Of a DNA stretch of 64,000 bases, positions 13,452 through 27,273 are shown piece by piece. The position numbers and the translations under genes were made by a program. Source of the stretch: Nannochloris sp. 'desiccata' (lineage: Eukaryota; Chlorophyta; Trebouxiophyceae; Chlorellales; Chlorellaceae); contig JAGTXX020000017.1 of assembly GCA_019044685.2 (NCBI GenBank), positions 558,001 through 622,000 of the forward strand. Reading direction: 5' to 3'. How positions within the stretch are numbered: position 1 is the stretch's first letter; each line of letters opens with the position of its first letter. The notes beneath the pieces were generated by a model. The model was not told the DNA's origin. It saw only the letters and a list, made by a program, of their open reading frames with translations, and ran no database searches.

Positions 13452-14019
13452 TTGGTAGTTACCAGCGGCATTATTGTTTGAATAGTATGCCTCTTCAATT
13501 GTAAGAAATGGTAGCAATCCAGGTACTAGTATAAAGGACAAAATTGGTCCTTGAATGTAGCGAACTAATGTAAACAGGCACGGTTTCTCACCTTGCAGTA
13601 TTGATTGAAGGTACAAATAGCAGTTGTACCTCAATCTCGCTCGCGAAAACGAAGTGAATTAAAACAAGCCGCTAAGCGGCTTAGCCTAAGCCGCTAGGTC
13701 ACCTAATATAATCCAAAAAAGGTAAGCCCCTATTTTTCTGGTCCTAAAATAAGCTAGGGCGCCGCTGCAACACGTCTGTGCTGCCCGCAAAATACCTAAT
13801 TCAATTCAGTTTTTTCAAAGACGCGGTTTTTCCTCTCCGGCACTGTAGAGCCCGGCGCGTGGTTCGTTTTCTCTTCTTGATAATTATCTCAGAAGCATAG
13901 AACCCAGCGATGACGCCCTGCCGCATCCGGCTGTGAACTTTTCATCATTGTTATTTTTCGGAATGATCCTGACAACGTCCCGACCTCCTCTCCTTTTCTG
14001 CAGGCTCAACTACTTCATC
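13452..14019. promoter_or_regulatory. H2A.Z upstream region with overlapping palindromes
   Basis: No coding sequence. Two overlapping perfect inverted repeats lie at 13666-13682 (arms AAGCCGCT/AGCGGCTT) and 13675-13695 (10-bp arms AGCGGCTTAG/CTAAGCCGCT, 1-nt spacer). A donor-like AAG|GTAAGC near 13720 and a pyrimidine tract plus CAG just upstream of the ATG (about 13990-14003) suggest a possible 5' UTR intron. Confidence 0.4.
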
Positions 14020-14691
14020 ATGTCAGGAAAAGGTGCAAAGGGATTGTCCGGAAAGGGTGCCAAGGGTACCATCGGTCTCAAGGGTGCCGGTGACAAGAAA
14101 AAGCCCATCTCCCGTTCTGCTCGTGCCGGTGCGTTTATATGCTAGGCTTGATGCCAGGCGTTCATTAAACTGTTTACAACGACTATTCTGACAATCATAC
14201 TGCGCTCATATCATACTTGCTCTTTACTATTTCGTATCCATTATGATCTGGATCATTGCAAATTGTTTAAATTCTGCAGGCCTCCAGTTCCCTGTCGGTC
14301 GTATCCATCGTCTCTTGAAGAGCCGCTCTACCTCCAATGGCCGTGTTGGTGCTACTGCCGCAGTCTACTCTGCTGCTATCCTTGAATACCTTACCGCTGG
14401 TAAGTCTTTTCCCAACTACCTGTTTTTCGTGTCGGTTTGAAATATTCTTACTTGTTTTTATCGTTTTCTGCCACCTTTGCAGAGGTTCTCGAGTTAGCAG
14501 GGAACGCCTCTAAGGATCTCAAAGTGAAGCGTATTACTCCCCGTCATTTACAGCTCGCTATTCGCGGTGATGAGGAATTAGATACCTTGATCAAGGCGAC
14601 CATTGCTGGTGGTGGTGTCATTCCCCATATTCACAAGTCTCTCATCAACAAGACTGAAGGAATGCAAAAGAAGGGCATGCCCATGATGTAA
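14020..14691 (+). CDS. Histone H2A variant H2A.Z
   Basis: Nucleosomal variant histone deposited at promoters. Exons 14020-14128, 14280-14399 and 14483-14691 join in phase to 145 aa. The N-tail is Lys/Gly-rich ([16 protein letters not shown]), followed by the histone-fold start [18 protein letters not shown]. The block [19 protein letters not shown], the acidic-patch region and [12 protein letters not shown] are diagnostic of H2A.Z rather than canonical H2A. The C-tail ([13 protein letters not shown]) is longer and more Met-rich than usual. Introns argue against a replication-dependent histone. Confidence 0.97.
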
Positions 14692-15130
14692 ACGCATCAT
14701 CTACTCTTCTTTTCTTCCATCTTATCTTTCTCATATCTACTTCTCCATCCATCTTGACGACAGCATTTAAGCATCTTATAAATAAGTTTGTTGAACAACG
14801 ACACCAGACCCTTTTCAACTGAGCAGTAATGTTCTGTAAGGGTTCATTCATCGTTTGTTTGTTTGCTTTTAGTAACTATGTCTGTGTTGTGCAATTGTAT
14901 TGACTAAAAATCCCTAGAAAAAGTAGTATTCCACCGACAGCAATTATTCATGTGTGTGTTCTTTCCATTAATTGTACTACTTGCGTTTGTTGGATGACCC
15001 ATGTGTAACTATAATTCAGAAATTAGTGAACAACACTTACAAATTATATATAAACAATAAGAAATAATTAAACCAACCTTTTTTGTGTGAGTTCTCATCA
15101 AAGACCACGGCGGCGATTGTATCTAACTTT
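14692..15130. other. intergenic, convergent 3' regions
   Basis: AT-rich spacer between the H2A.Z stop and the GDP-fucose synthase stop. Nothing else seen. Confidence 0.6.
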
Positions 15131-16105
15131 TTAAAGCCTCACTTGTCCATTCATTTTACTGTTAAGATACCAATCAACAGTCTCCTTAATCCCTTGCTTC
15201 AACTCAATACCCGCCTTCCATCCAAGCTTCTCCAACTTTGACACATCCAAGAGTTTCCTAAAGGTCCCATCAGGCTGAGATTTATCCCACACAATGTTTC
15301 CTTGATAGCCAATGACCTCTGCTACCATCTCCGCAAGCTCTTTAATTGAAATGTCAGTACCACACCCTACATTTACAATATCATTACCGCTGTAGGTATC
15401 CATTAAATGCAAGCAGGCAGCAGCTAAATCATCAACGTGAAGAAATTCCCTACGAGGGCTCCCGGAACCCCAGTGAAGCACTTGAGGCAGATTTTCCTCC
15501 TTTGCTTCCACCGTTCTGCGGATTAAGGCGGGTAAAACATGAGAGCCTGTGGGGTGAAAGTTATCCCCGGGTCCATAGAGATTAGTAGGCATAGCACAGA
15601 TAGCGTTGAAGCCGTACTGTTTATGCAATGCCTGGCAGAGCTTAACTCCGGCTATTTTTGCAATGGCGTATGGCTCATTGGTCGGCTCCAAAGGTCCTGT
15701 CAAAAGATCGGTTTCTTTAATAGGCTGGGGCTCGACTTCCTTTGGGTAAATGCAGCTAGAGCCAAGAAAGATGAGTTTCTTTACACCGTGTTTGTGAGCC
15801 AATGGAATAATGTTATTTTGGATCTGTAAATTCTCAAGAAGGAATTCAGTAGGATAATCATTGTTAGCTTTAATGCCGCCAACCTTGGCTGCAGCTACGA
15901 AGACATAATCAATACGTTCTTCTTCAAAGAAAGAGTCCACAGCTTGTGTATTGCAAAGGTTGAGCTCTTGACGGGAGCGGGTAATAATGTTACTGAAACC
16001 ATTTGCTAATAAATTGCGATGAATAGCAGCACCGACCAGCCCACGATGTCCAGCTACAAAGACCTTGCCTCTCCGGTCCAAAGCTTGCTCAGTATGACCG
16101 TTCAT
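15131..16105 (-). CDS. GDP-L-fucose synthase (GDP-4-keto-6-deoxymannose 3,5-epimerase/4-reductase)
   Basis: Second and last step of de novo GDP-L-fucose synthesis: epimerises and reduces GDP-4-keto-6-deoxy-mannose with NADPH. Intronless, 324 aa from the ATG at 16105; upstream in-frame codons start only with TTG. It is an extended SDR with the nucleotide motif VFVAGHRGLVG near the N-terminus and catalytic Tyr146/Lys150 in EPYAIAKIAG. It also carries family signatures GSSCIYPKEVEPQP, MPTNLYGPGDNFHP and GSGSPRREFLHVDDLA. No targeting signal, so probably cytosolic. It lies head to head with the enzyme making its substrate, 414 bp away. Confidence 0.96.
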   Translation of the reverse strand: MNGHTEQALDRRGKVFVAGHRGLVGAAIHRNLLANGFSNIITRSRQELNLCNTQAVDSFFEEERIDYVFVAAAKVGGIKANNDYPTEFLLENLQIQNNIIPLAHKHGVKKLIFLGSSCIYPKEVEPQPIKETDLLTGPLEPTNEPYAIAKIAGVKLCQALHKQYGFNAICAMPTNLYGPGDNFHPTGSHVLPALIRRTVEAKEENLPQVLHWGSGSPRREFLHVDDLAAACLHLMDTYSGNDIVNVGCGTDISIKELAEMVAEVIGYQGNIVWDKSQPDGTFRKLLDVSKLEKLGWKAGIELKQGIKETVDWYLNSKMNGQVRL

Positions 16106-16519
16106 ATTATACTTTTTACAGCAGCGCCCAATGCTACTAAAAGATTTTCCACAAGTTTTTGGAAAACCTGCCAAGGCCGTATTCCTTGGTGGATAAGTCT
16201 ATTCCGACGCTTTAGTATTAGTTGAATGTAAATAATATGAATGACAGGATATGAAAACATATAGCCTTGTCATGCAATAGCTTTACGGTCAACCTTTGAC
16301 AAAGATTTGACCAGACTGCTTTGCCTCGAAGCTTGCCTCGAAATGCCTCGAAATTTCGTGACAACCGCGTGGGAGAAAACTTGGTTGACCTTGCATGTTT
16401 AGCCTAATTAACCTTATAATTAGCGCTGCAAACACATCTAGATTGAAGTCTCTAGCAAGTGCAGAAGGACGTCAAAGATCACTTACTAAAATCACCGCTG
16501 CTCTCGTCTCTCCAACAAA
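16106..16519. promoter_or_regulatory. shared bidirectional promoter region of the two GDP-fucose genes
   Basis: Lies between the start codons of GDP-fucose synthase (minus) and GDP-mannose dehydratase (plus). Contains three direct copies of TGCCTCGAA starting at 16322, 16334 and 16344, and a GACGTCA element at 16468-16474. No coding sequence. Confidence 0.55.
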
Positions 16520-18027
16520 ATGGCAATGCAAGCGCCCAACGGAGATTCCCAGCAGCGCAAAAAGGCTTTAATCACTGGTATTACCGGCCAGGTAAGGTTT
16601 AATACCCATTTGATGATATTTTAGCACCGCTTTAAAAGTAGTGCCTGTGAACGAAAATGGCGAATAAAGGGGAAAAGGTTAGTTTTGACATGTCATATCT
16701 CTTGTTAATAACCTCTATATTTTATTGTAAGGCCCCGCTGGGTATGCCTATTGCTGCCTGCGAATGTTTTGTTCAAACTGCAATCACTAATTTCCAACCA
16801 TCAACTTACTTTCACAATTCCTGCTTCTCTCCTGCTAGAAACGTCTTTAATAAATCGGCTGGTCTCTACGCGGTTATAAAGCCGCATACGGAGCGCGGGG
16901 AAACATATTAGTTTTTAAAAAAGCTCGTCCCCGCTCTTTTTTTCTTTTTTGGGTTGCAGGATGGCTGCTACTTGGCTGAGCTTCTCCTCGAAAAGGGCTA
17001 TGAAGTCCATGGTATCAAGCGCAGAGCTTCTAGCTTAAACACCCAGCGTATTGACCACCTCTACCAAGACCCTCACTCCCCTAATTGCTGCTTCTTCCTT
17101 CACTACGGGGACCTCTCTGACTCCACATGCCTTATCCGTATTATTCAACAGGTGCAGCCTGACGAGATTTACAACCTTGGAGCCCAAAGCCACGTTGCTG
17201 TGTCGTTTGATTCTCCCGAGTACACTGCTGACGTAGATGGATTGGGTGCTCTTCGCCTTTTAGAAGCTATCCGCATCCTCGGCTTGGAGAAGACGTGCAA
17301 ATTTTATCAAGCATCAACCTCTGAGCTCTACGGCATGGTCCAAGAGATTCCTCAAAAGATAACGACCCCCTTTTACCCCCGCTCACCGTACGCTGTAGCT
17401 AAATTGTACGCCTACTGGATTACGGTTAACTATCGTGAAGCCTATGGTATCTATGCTTGTAACGGTGTCTTGTTCAATCACGAGTCCGCTCGAAGGGGGG
17501 AGACCTTTGTCACCAGGAAAATCACCCGTGGTCTCGCTCGCATTAGTCTCGGTACTCAAGATTGTCTCTACTTAGGTAACCTTGAGGCTAAACGTGATTG
17601 GGGCCATGCCAGAGACTACGTTGAAATGCAGTGGAGAATGCTCCAACAACAAGAGCCTCGTGATTACGTTATCGCTACAGGAGTTCAACACTCGGTAAAA
17701 GATTTTGTAGAAGCCGCCTGCCAGGAATTGAAGATTACTATTGAATGGCAAGGTGAGGGGTCTGATACAAAGGGTATTAATAAAGAAAATGGCAAGGTAA
17801 TCGTTGCTGTGGATCCAAAATACTACCGCCCAACTGAGGTTGAAACTCTGTTGGGTGACGCTGAAGATGCAAAAAAGCGTCTTGGATGGACCCCGACCAC
17901 TACTTTTAAACAGTTAGTGGCTGAAATGATAGCTGAAGATGTGAACGAAGCGCTGAAAGAGATGGTTTTGGCTGGGAAAAAGAGAAGCATGGCGTCTCCT
18001 ATTTCGAAAAATTCTTTGGGGATATAA
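16520..18027 (+). CDS. GDP-mannose 4,6-dehydratase
   Basis: First committed step of GDP-L-fucose synthesis: GDP-mannose to GDP-4-keto-6-deoxymannose. Exons 16520-16591 and 16960-18027 give 379 aa; the intron interrupts the Rossmann motif, ALITGITGQ joined to DGCYLAELL. The catalytic Tyr168/Lys172 pair lies in [12 protein letters not shown]. Other family blocks are [32 protein letters not shown] and [17 protein letters not shown]. No presequence. Part of a head-to-head pair with GDP-L-fucose synthase. Confidence 0.97.
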
Positions 18028-18647
18028 GAAAAAAGGGAAAGCTTAAAAAGTTATACTTTTATTTCTAGTTGAACTCAGAAGAGTTCCGGTTGCGGTAGAT
18101 ATCTTTAATCTTTAGATCCGTTGTTGTTATAGTTCAGTACTAATCCCAATAAGAGAATTGCTTGTAAATAATTTGGCGGTTTGTCACTAGACAGACAACG
18201 ACCTTTTTTTTAAATAAGGACGTCTCACTGAGTTATTGATATTATTTTTTAAACGAAGGAAATTGAAACAGAAAAATTACCTTCCCCTTCCACATTTCTT
18301 ATAGAGAAACGAGCTGCATATTCCTATCCTGTCCTTCGAGAACAGGGCTCCCCTCTATTAAAATTAAAGAATATGAAAAACATAAAGAAAATGTCGGTCG
18401 TGGGTTTTGGATTATATAAAGATGATGCAACAAAACAAAATGACAAAATATCTACCTATAACAGGAGTGGAACAAATCAACACAAGAAAATCAGTGCAAA
18501 AAGGAACATGAGAGAGAGAAACTAACTGACTATAACGAAAGAACAAACTTCTTTTGAATTCATTTTTATTTAAAGACGTCTAAATAGGTGTGCACCAAAC
18601 AGAAAAATAGAAAAGAACTAACTAGTAGAAGAAATGCTCTTTATTTC
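18028..18647. other. intergenic, convergent 3' regions
   Basis: AT-rich 620-bp spacer between two convergent stop codons. Only short ORFs and A/T runs; no recognisable element. Confidence 0.6.
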
Positions 18648-20130
18648 TTAGTTCTCTCCAGGAAGCATAGTATCTTCTTTGATGTCGCAAGCAGCAACCC
18701 ACTTGGCGTTAGGCACAAGGTGAGCGACACAAGATCTTTCTTTTAAAAGCTCTTCTTGAGAAGCGTTGATTTTTGCACGAAGCCATTCATCGATAACAAA
18801 GTCATCAATCACTTCATAGTTTCCATCACCATTAGAACGGGAAGGCATACTGAACACAAGCCCTTCCTCAAGACCATAGGGATTACCGTCGGTGATCACA
18901 GCGGTAGAGAAGCAATCGCCAGCAGGGGTAGGAATATATAACGAACGAAGGTGATCAGCAATTGAAACAGCAGTAGAGGCAGCAGAAGATCTACCCCATT
19001 TCTTAATTAAAGCACCACCACGGTTGGCTACAGTGGGTGTGAATTCCTCTTTAAGCCATGCATCGTCGCGGATCACAGCAGGTGCACGCTTTCCACCAAT
19101 CTTGGCGTTGACGAAATCAGGCACCTGAGTAGTGGAATGATTACCCCAAATAGCCATGTTGCTGACGGAAGTGTAAAATTTACCTGCCTTGAGAGCGAGC
19201 TGGCATTTAGCACGGTTCTCATCCAGACGTGTCAATGCATGCCAGTTCTTACGAGGCAAGTCGGGGGCATTCTCCATTCCAATGAGAGCATTGGTGTTGC
19301 AAGGGTTGCCAACAACGAGCATTTTGCAATCACGGTCAGCGACTTCATTTAATGCACGGCCTTGTTCTCTGAAAATTTGGCCATTAAGGTCCAAAAGATC
19401 ACCACGCTCCATTCCAGGGCCACGAGGCTTGGCGCCAATGAGAAGAGCCCAATCAGCGTTTTCAAAGACCTTTTTAGGATCAATTCCGAGCTTGACTTCT
19501 TTCAATAAAGGGTAAAGAGAATCCTCGAGTTCCATAGCTACACCCTCAAGGGCTTCGCGAGAACGTTCAGAGCCTAAGAGCTGTAAAGCGACGGGCTGAT
19601 CACGGCCGAAAACTTCACCAGAAGCGATCATGAAAAGCAAGTGGTTGGAGATCTGTCCAGCAGCACCAGTAACAGCAACACGCATAGTTTTCTTCCAGGA
19701 GCGAGTCAAAGAAGGGTCCTCCTGCAATTCAAATGAACAAACATTCAATTTCCAGAAAACAAGATTTGGATTAGGTGGTTTGAAAACGCATTAAGTGGGC
19801 CTAAACCAAAGCTTGCTGCTTCAAACTTACATTATCAGTCTCATACGAGCGGGAGAAGACGCCGTAGACATCAGTGGCTGGGGCCCCTACAGCAGCAGCT
19901 GCTGAAGGGATCACAAGCCTGCGATTTTGAGGGAGGCTGCAACAGATTTTGCATGTTGTCTTGCGTCCTGCACACAGAAAGTGTTGAAGATTGTATCAGT
20001 CAAACTTTTGGGGATTGTAGGAGAGTACCAGCAAACGAGGTCATTTCAATGAAAACCCACCATAAGATGGAGATACAGCCTTTGCAGGCTTAAATGCAGC
20101 CTGCTTATTCCCTAAAGTAAGCTTCATCAT
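18648..20130 (-). CDS. Chloroplast-type NADP-dependent malate dehydrogenase
   Basis: Reduces oxaloacetate to malate with NADPH (malate valve). Exons 20061-20130, 19831-19967 and 18648-19721 join in phase to 426 aa, close to the plant enzyme's length. Residues 1-49 form a Ser/Ala/Lys-rich leader without a hydrophobic signal sequence. The NADP-preferring GSERS motif follows the first strand. Catalytic His lies in [13 protein letters not shown], and [13 protein letters not shown] is typical. The C-terminal extension keeps the redox Cys pair Cys400 and Cys414 before EDTMLPGEN. The N-terminal regulatory Cys pair of C4-plant enzymes is absent: the matching segment reads [11 protein letters not shown]. 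Thioredoxin control through the C-terminal disulfide only is inferred. Confidence 0.92.
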
Positions 20131-20360
20131 GATTAGTGAGTTAAATCTGGTAATAAAAAGCTGAAGATCGAGCTTTATTAGTCAATAACTGCGGCCGATG
20201 TGCCTCAAAGCACAGCAGCAGATCACATGGCAAACCCTAAACCAACTAAATTTCTTCCCCCTGTTCTGAGTTTACCCTCTGTTCTGAGTTTTCTAGAGAT
20301 AATTCTTACACCTTGACGCAGTCAGAACTACATATTACAACACGTTATATCCTCTCCCGG

Positions 20361-23072
<2,712 letters not shown>

Positions 23073-23450
23073 TTTAGCGTACTGAAAGAGCCTCTAATTT
23101 ATGAGATTAAAATCTTTCAAATATAATCAGAGATGTGGCTTCGCTTGGGCAAGCTTTCTGTTATCTGGGTGTTGATTATAATCAGTAGCATTAAATATAG
23201 ACGTGGCAATGCCAAGGAGTGCTCTTTATTCTAGATTATAGAAGGTACACAGCCCACTTGTACCTCGGAAAGAAAGAATTCTTGCTGACGAAGGCAGACA
23301 GACAGCATCTTCTCCAGGCTATTCTTTTCTTATTTAAAGTAACCCTTCTCAAGAAATAATCAAATTTGAGCTACTCAAGCAGCGCCATACATCGAATCGC
23401 GTTCTGGGCATTGCTACGAAACGTCAAAGGATTTGGCAAGATTTTCCAAA
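23073..23450. promoter_or_regulatory. divergent promoter region between DHX15 and ETF beta
   Basis: 378 bp without coding sequence between two start codons; no distinct motif recognised. Confidence 0.35.
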
Positions 23451-24521
23451 ATGAGACTTCTTGTTGCTGTCAAGCGTGTGATTGATTACAACGCACGTGT
23501 TAGAGTCAAACCTGATAAGGTATGTAAAAGATACTTGAGGGTTTAATTGATATTGTACTCTTGAAGGAGAGTGTCTTCAAATTTCAATTCTGATTATTGG
23601 ATCACAACCGTCCGTCTCCCTCGCAATTATGTGCAGTCTGGTGTAGACCTAAGTAGTGTAAAAATGAGCATGAACCCCTTTTGTGAGATTGCTGTAGAGG
23701 TTAGTATAGTTTCTAATGATTTTATCTTCCTAAAACGTGCCTTTTTTTTCCATCTCTGTCTACTGTTCCCCTTCTCAACGCCTTTCCTTTTAATATCTCG
23801 CTCACAGGAAGCCCTACGTATAAAAGAAAAGAAAGAAGCTGATGAAGTAGTCGCTGTCAGTATTGGCCCCAAACAAAGCCAAGACACACTCCGTACTGCT
23901 CTGGCAATGGGTGCTGATCGAGCAATCCATATTCCAATCGATCAAGAGGTCTCCCCATTAGGAATCGCCCACCTGTTGGCGGCAATTGCTAAAAAAGAAC
24001 AACCTGGCTTAATTTTTCTAGGTAAACAAGCTATTGACAACGATTCTAACCAAACAGGGCAAATGCTTGCTGGGCTATTAAAGTGGCCACAAGCTACTTT
24101 TGCTTCTCAGGTGGTCGTAGATAAAAGTGGCTCTGTGACGGTGACCAGGGAAATTGATCAAGGGCTAGAAACCCTAAAATTAAATATACCTGCTGTAGTA
24201 ACTACAGATTTACGATTGAATGAACCGAGATATGCAACGTTGCCTAATATTATGAAGGCGAAAAAAAAACCAATGGATGTAATAGAACCAAAGGTAAGCT
24301 TGGTTGGAAAACAATTTTTTTTTAATATTTCTTACACACAACACAGCGTATCTAATCCTAAATACTGAATTCCTAAATATTTACAGGACTTGGACGTTAC
24401 TTTAGAGCCGCAACTACAAACTCTCTCTGTAGAAGAGCCTGCCAAAAAGAAAGGCGGTGTCATTCTTTCTTCTGCAGCAGAGTTAGTAGATAAACTCAAA
24501 AATGAAGCCAAAGTAATTTAG
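23451..24521 (+). CDS. Electron transfer flavoprotein subunit beta
   Basis: Mitochondrial electron carrier subunit that accepts electrons from acyl-CoA and amino-acid dehydrogenases. Exons 23451-23519, 23637-23699, 23808-24293 and 24387-24521 are all phase 0 and give 250 aa, the usual size. Features are the N-terminal [17 protein letters not shown], the AMP-binding-region block [20 protein letters not shown] and the signature [21 protein letters not shown]. No separate presequence is visible, which is normal for ETF beta. Confidence 0.96.
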
Positions 24522-24672
24522 AACAAAAAAATTAAAATTAACCGTCTTGCTATCAAGTTTAAAATAGATTCTTCCGCCCCTTGTTTAATGCCGTCTTCTT
24601 CTTTTATGTAATAGTATTATATCATCTCTACCTATCAAGTACTGTAGTGTCCTATTCTTTCTGTCTACAGTC

Positions 24673-25506
24673 CTAATCAGAAGGTAAAATAAGTTCATCT
24701 GGCGATACCAGTACTCCATCCAAATCAGCATACACCCAATCACCCGGTTTAATAGTACATGAAGCGAATGTGACTGGAACATCACGTAATCCAAGATCAC
24801 GTTTAGAACTTTTTAATGGGTATGTGTTCAAAGCTTTGACACCTAGAGGCATCTTGGAGATGTCCTCTGAATCTCGAATGCAGCCATTGATGATGATTCC
24901 CTGCACAACGGGAATACAAAGGGGAAAAATTATTAATTTTATTGAAAAAAAGACATTCAATTGACTTCAAAAGTATATGGCCAACTGCATATATAGATTC
25001 TACGTACGCTCCATCCATTTTTATATGCCATCTCGGCGATATTATCTCCGAGCAAAGCACAGCGCATAGAACCACCGCCATCGACAACTAATACTCGTCC
25101 TTGTCCTTGTTCTTCTAGAGCTTTACGGACCAAAGGATTGTTTTCAAAGCATTTGACGGTAGCAGCTTGTCCACTGAAACGAGTGTTACCTCCAAAATTC
25201 CTGCACAAGGATCAAAAAGAAAGAGTTAGTTGGCTTAATGATAGTTATTTTTTGCCGCGCCTTGACGGTAATTAATTTATTACCCTAGGGTACTACTTAG
25301 ACTTACCTAAAAATAGGTTCTGCGATCTGAACTATACATTGGGTTACTTTATCCACAGGTTCAGGGACGAATACATCGCATAGATCAGCTGTGGCACCCC
25401 TAGCAGTGTTTGCAGGAGGGGTAGCAGTAGACGGCAAATCACTCATCCAGCGCAAGGATCCAGAGCAATGCCTTTGATAGGCAGCAGATGCTGCGCGTCG
25501 TAGCAT
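24673..25506 (-). CDS. RraA-like protein / putative 4-hydroxy-4-methyl-2-oxoglutarate aldolase, mitochondrial
   Basis: Exons 25307-25506, 25008-25200 and 24673-24900 join in phase to 206 aa. An N-terminal presequence ([14 protein letters not shown]) precedes TADLCDVF, the usual start of RraA proteins. Core motifs are [36 protein letters not shown] and [14 protein letters not shown], then the C-terminal [15 protein letters not shown]. The family covers class II HMG aldolases and RNase E regulators. In eukaryotes an aldolase or oxaloacetate decarboxylase role is more likely than RNase control, but this is not shown by the sequence. Confidence 0.88.
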
Positions 25507-25844
25507 TTCAAGAATTTTTAATTATGAACTGCATGCATCACGCATTGAGAAATTTATCATAAACTCATCAAAATGCTTACAGATTGAGTTTTGCGCTCGT
25601 TTTATTCGTTGGTGGGAAGTGAGCTTGACTTGCCTTGTAGAAGATATTTCCTCGTTCCAAGCCAGATCAAGCGCAGAATTCTTAATTTCATATCCTTGAA
25701 AAGCACTCAATCGGGCTCAGCTTGCCACAATATCATCTTTTCTCACATAGTAGGACATTTGAATTATCAGAGGGAAGATCTCCTTTGCACTTTTTAACCC
25801 ACATTTCCACTCCGGCAGCTCCACAACAACCCAAAACCTCAGAA
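25507..25844. promoter_or_regulatory. divergent promoter region between the RraA-like gene and the mitochondrial carrier
   Basis: 338 bp between two start codons. Short ORFs in both strands lack support; no clear motif seen. Confidence 0.3.
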
Positions 25845-27273
25845 ATGGCAGCTGATCAGACCGCTATCCCTGCAGTCGAGGCTACAAGCCCTGCTGGTTT
25901 CTCCTTTTCACCCGGCCTCGTCAAGTTTGCCAAGGACTGCACTGCAGGCACCCTAGGAGGAATTGCAGTAGTAGGCGTTGGCCATCCTTTTGGTAAGAAC
26001 TAGATATTATCGTATCAAATGAGATCAGGCAATTTTCCTTGCAAATTTGCTAAGAGTTTGTCTGACAACTTCTCTAACAAATATATATCCTACCACCACT
26101 CCCTCTTTTCTCCGCCTATTGATCTTATTTCTTATTTGCCTCTCTATACACAGATACTGTGAAAGTGAGACTTCAAACTCAATCAGGCGTCAACCCTATC
26201 TATAGTGGAGCTATCGATTGCTTCAAAAAGACGTTGCAATGGGAAGGAATTGGAGGTCTCTACAAGGTGAGGAAAAAAAAAATATTACCGACATATTTTT
26301 TTTTGGTTGTTTACAAAAAATAATCAAAATTACGTGCTGTACAGCAGGTATATCTTTTATACACCTAGGCTAATCGTTGCTCAAATCTCTTATCCCTTTA
26401 CTATCTACAGGGTGTAGCTTCTCCTTTAGCTGGCCAGATGTTCTTCCGTGCTACTCTGTTCAGTGCTTTTGGCGCATCCAAACGGTGGTTGGGTACTAAC
26501 GAGGATGGAACAATGCGTGAATTAACAGATATTGATTATTTCAAGGCTGGATTTATGACTGGATTTGCTGCTGCGTTCTTTGAAGCACCTATTGATTTCT
26601 ATAAGTCTCAAATCCAAGTGCAAATTATCAGATCAAAAGCTGATCCTGCATATAAAGGTAACACTGTGATTTTGAAATTTGTTTTTCAATGGAACTTTCA
26701 CAAATCTAAAGGAAATTAATATATTTCCACGTCACCAATTGGATCTCATTCTTAATCTCTTTAACTAACATCATTCTTCTCTATATTAACGAATATCTGT
26801 GTGCAGCTCCTTACACTTCAGTAACCGACTGTGTCCGTGCCACAATAGCCACCTCTGGCGCCAAGGGCCCCTTCCAAGGTTTAGGCCCTACAATCCTCCG
26901 TAACGCACCCGCCAATGCCATTTACCTCGGTTCTTTCGAAATCATGAAGAAACGTGTAGCAGAATACCAAGGAATCGAAACAAAGGACCTGTCAGCACCG
27001 GTGATTGTCGGTGCTGGTGGCTTGGGTGGTGTCTTCTATTGGCTTGCTATTTACCCAGTTGATGTGGTCAAATCTGCCATGATGACTGATTCTATCGACC
27101 CTCGTACAAGGGCGTATCCTAATATGATTACAGCAGCGAAGAAATTGTGGGCTGAAGGTGGTGTAGGTAGGTTTTATCGTGGATTTAGTCCTTGTTTGAT
27201 GAGGGCCATTCCTGCAAATGGTACTATGTTGTACACTGTAGATAAAGTACAACAAATGCTTAATAAACACTAG
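25845..27273 (+). CDS. Mitochondrial carrier, carnitine/acylcarnitine or BOU type (SLC25A20-like)
   Basis: Inner-membrane exchanger. Exons 25845-25992, 26154-26266, 26411-26657 and 26807-27273 join in phase to 324 aa. The three mitochondrial-carrier signatures are present: [22 protein letters not shown] and [11 protein letters not shown], each followed by the second half-motif (for example [13 protein letters not shown]). Divergence of repeats matches the carnitine/acylcarnitine branch, which also contains plant BOU, a photorespiration-linked glutamate carrier. The neighbours fit either role: ETF beta (beta-oxidation) upstream, aminotransferases downstream. Substrate not determinable here. 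Confidence 0.88.

Noticed and set aside
16106..16174. N-terminal extension of GDP-fucose synthase
   Set aside because: Begins with TTG; the ATG at 16105 gives the usual enzyme length.
16657..16911. 84-codon frame inside the first intron of GDP-mannose dehydratase
   Set aside because: It lies wholly in an intron with good borders, and its product shows no family resemblance.
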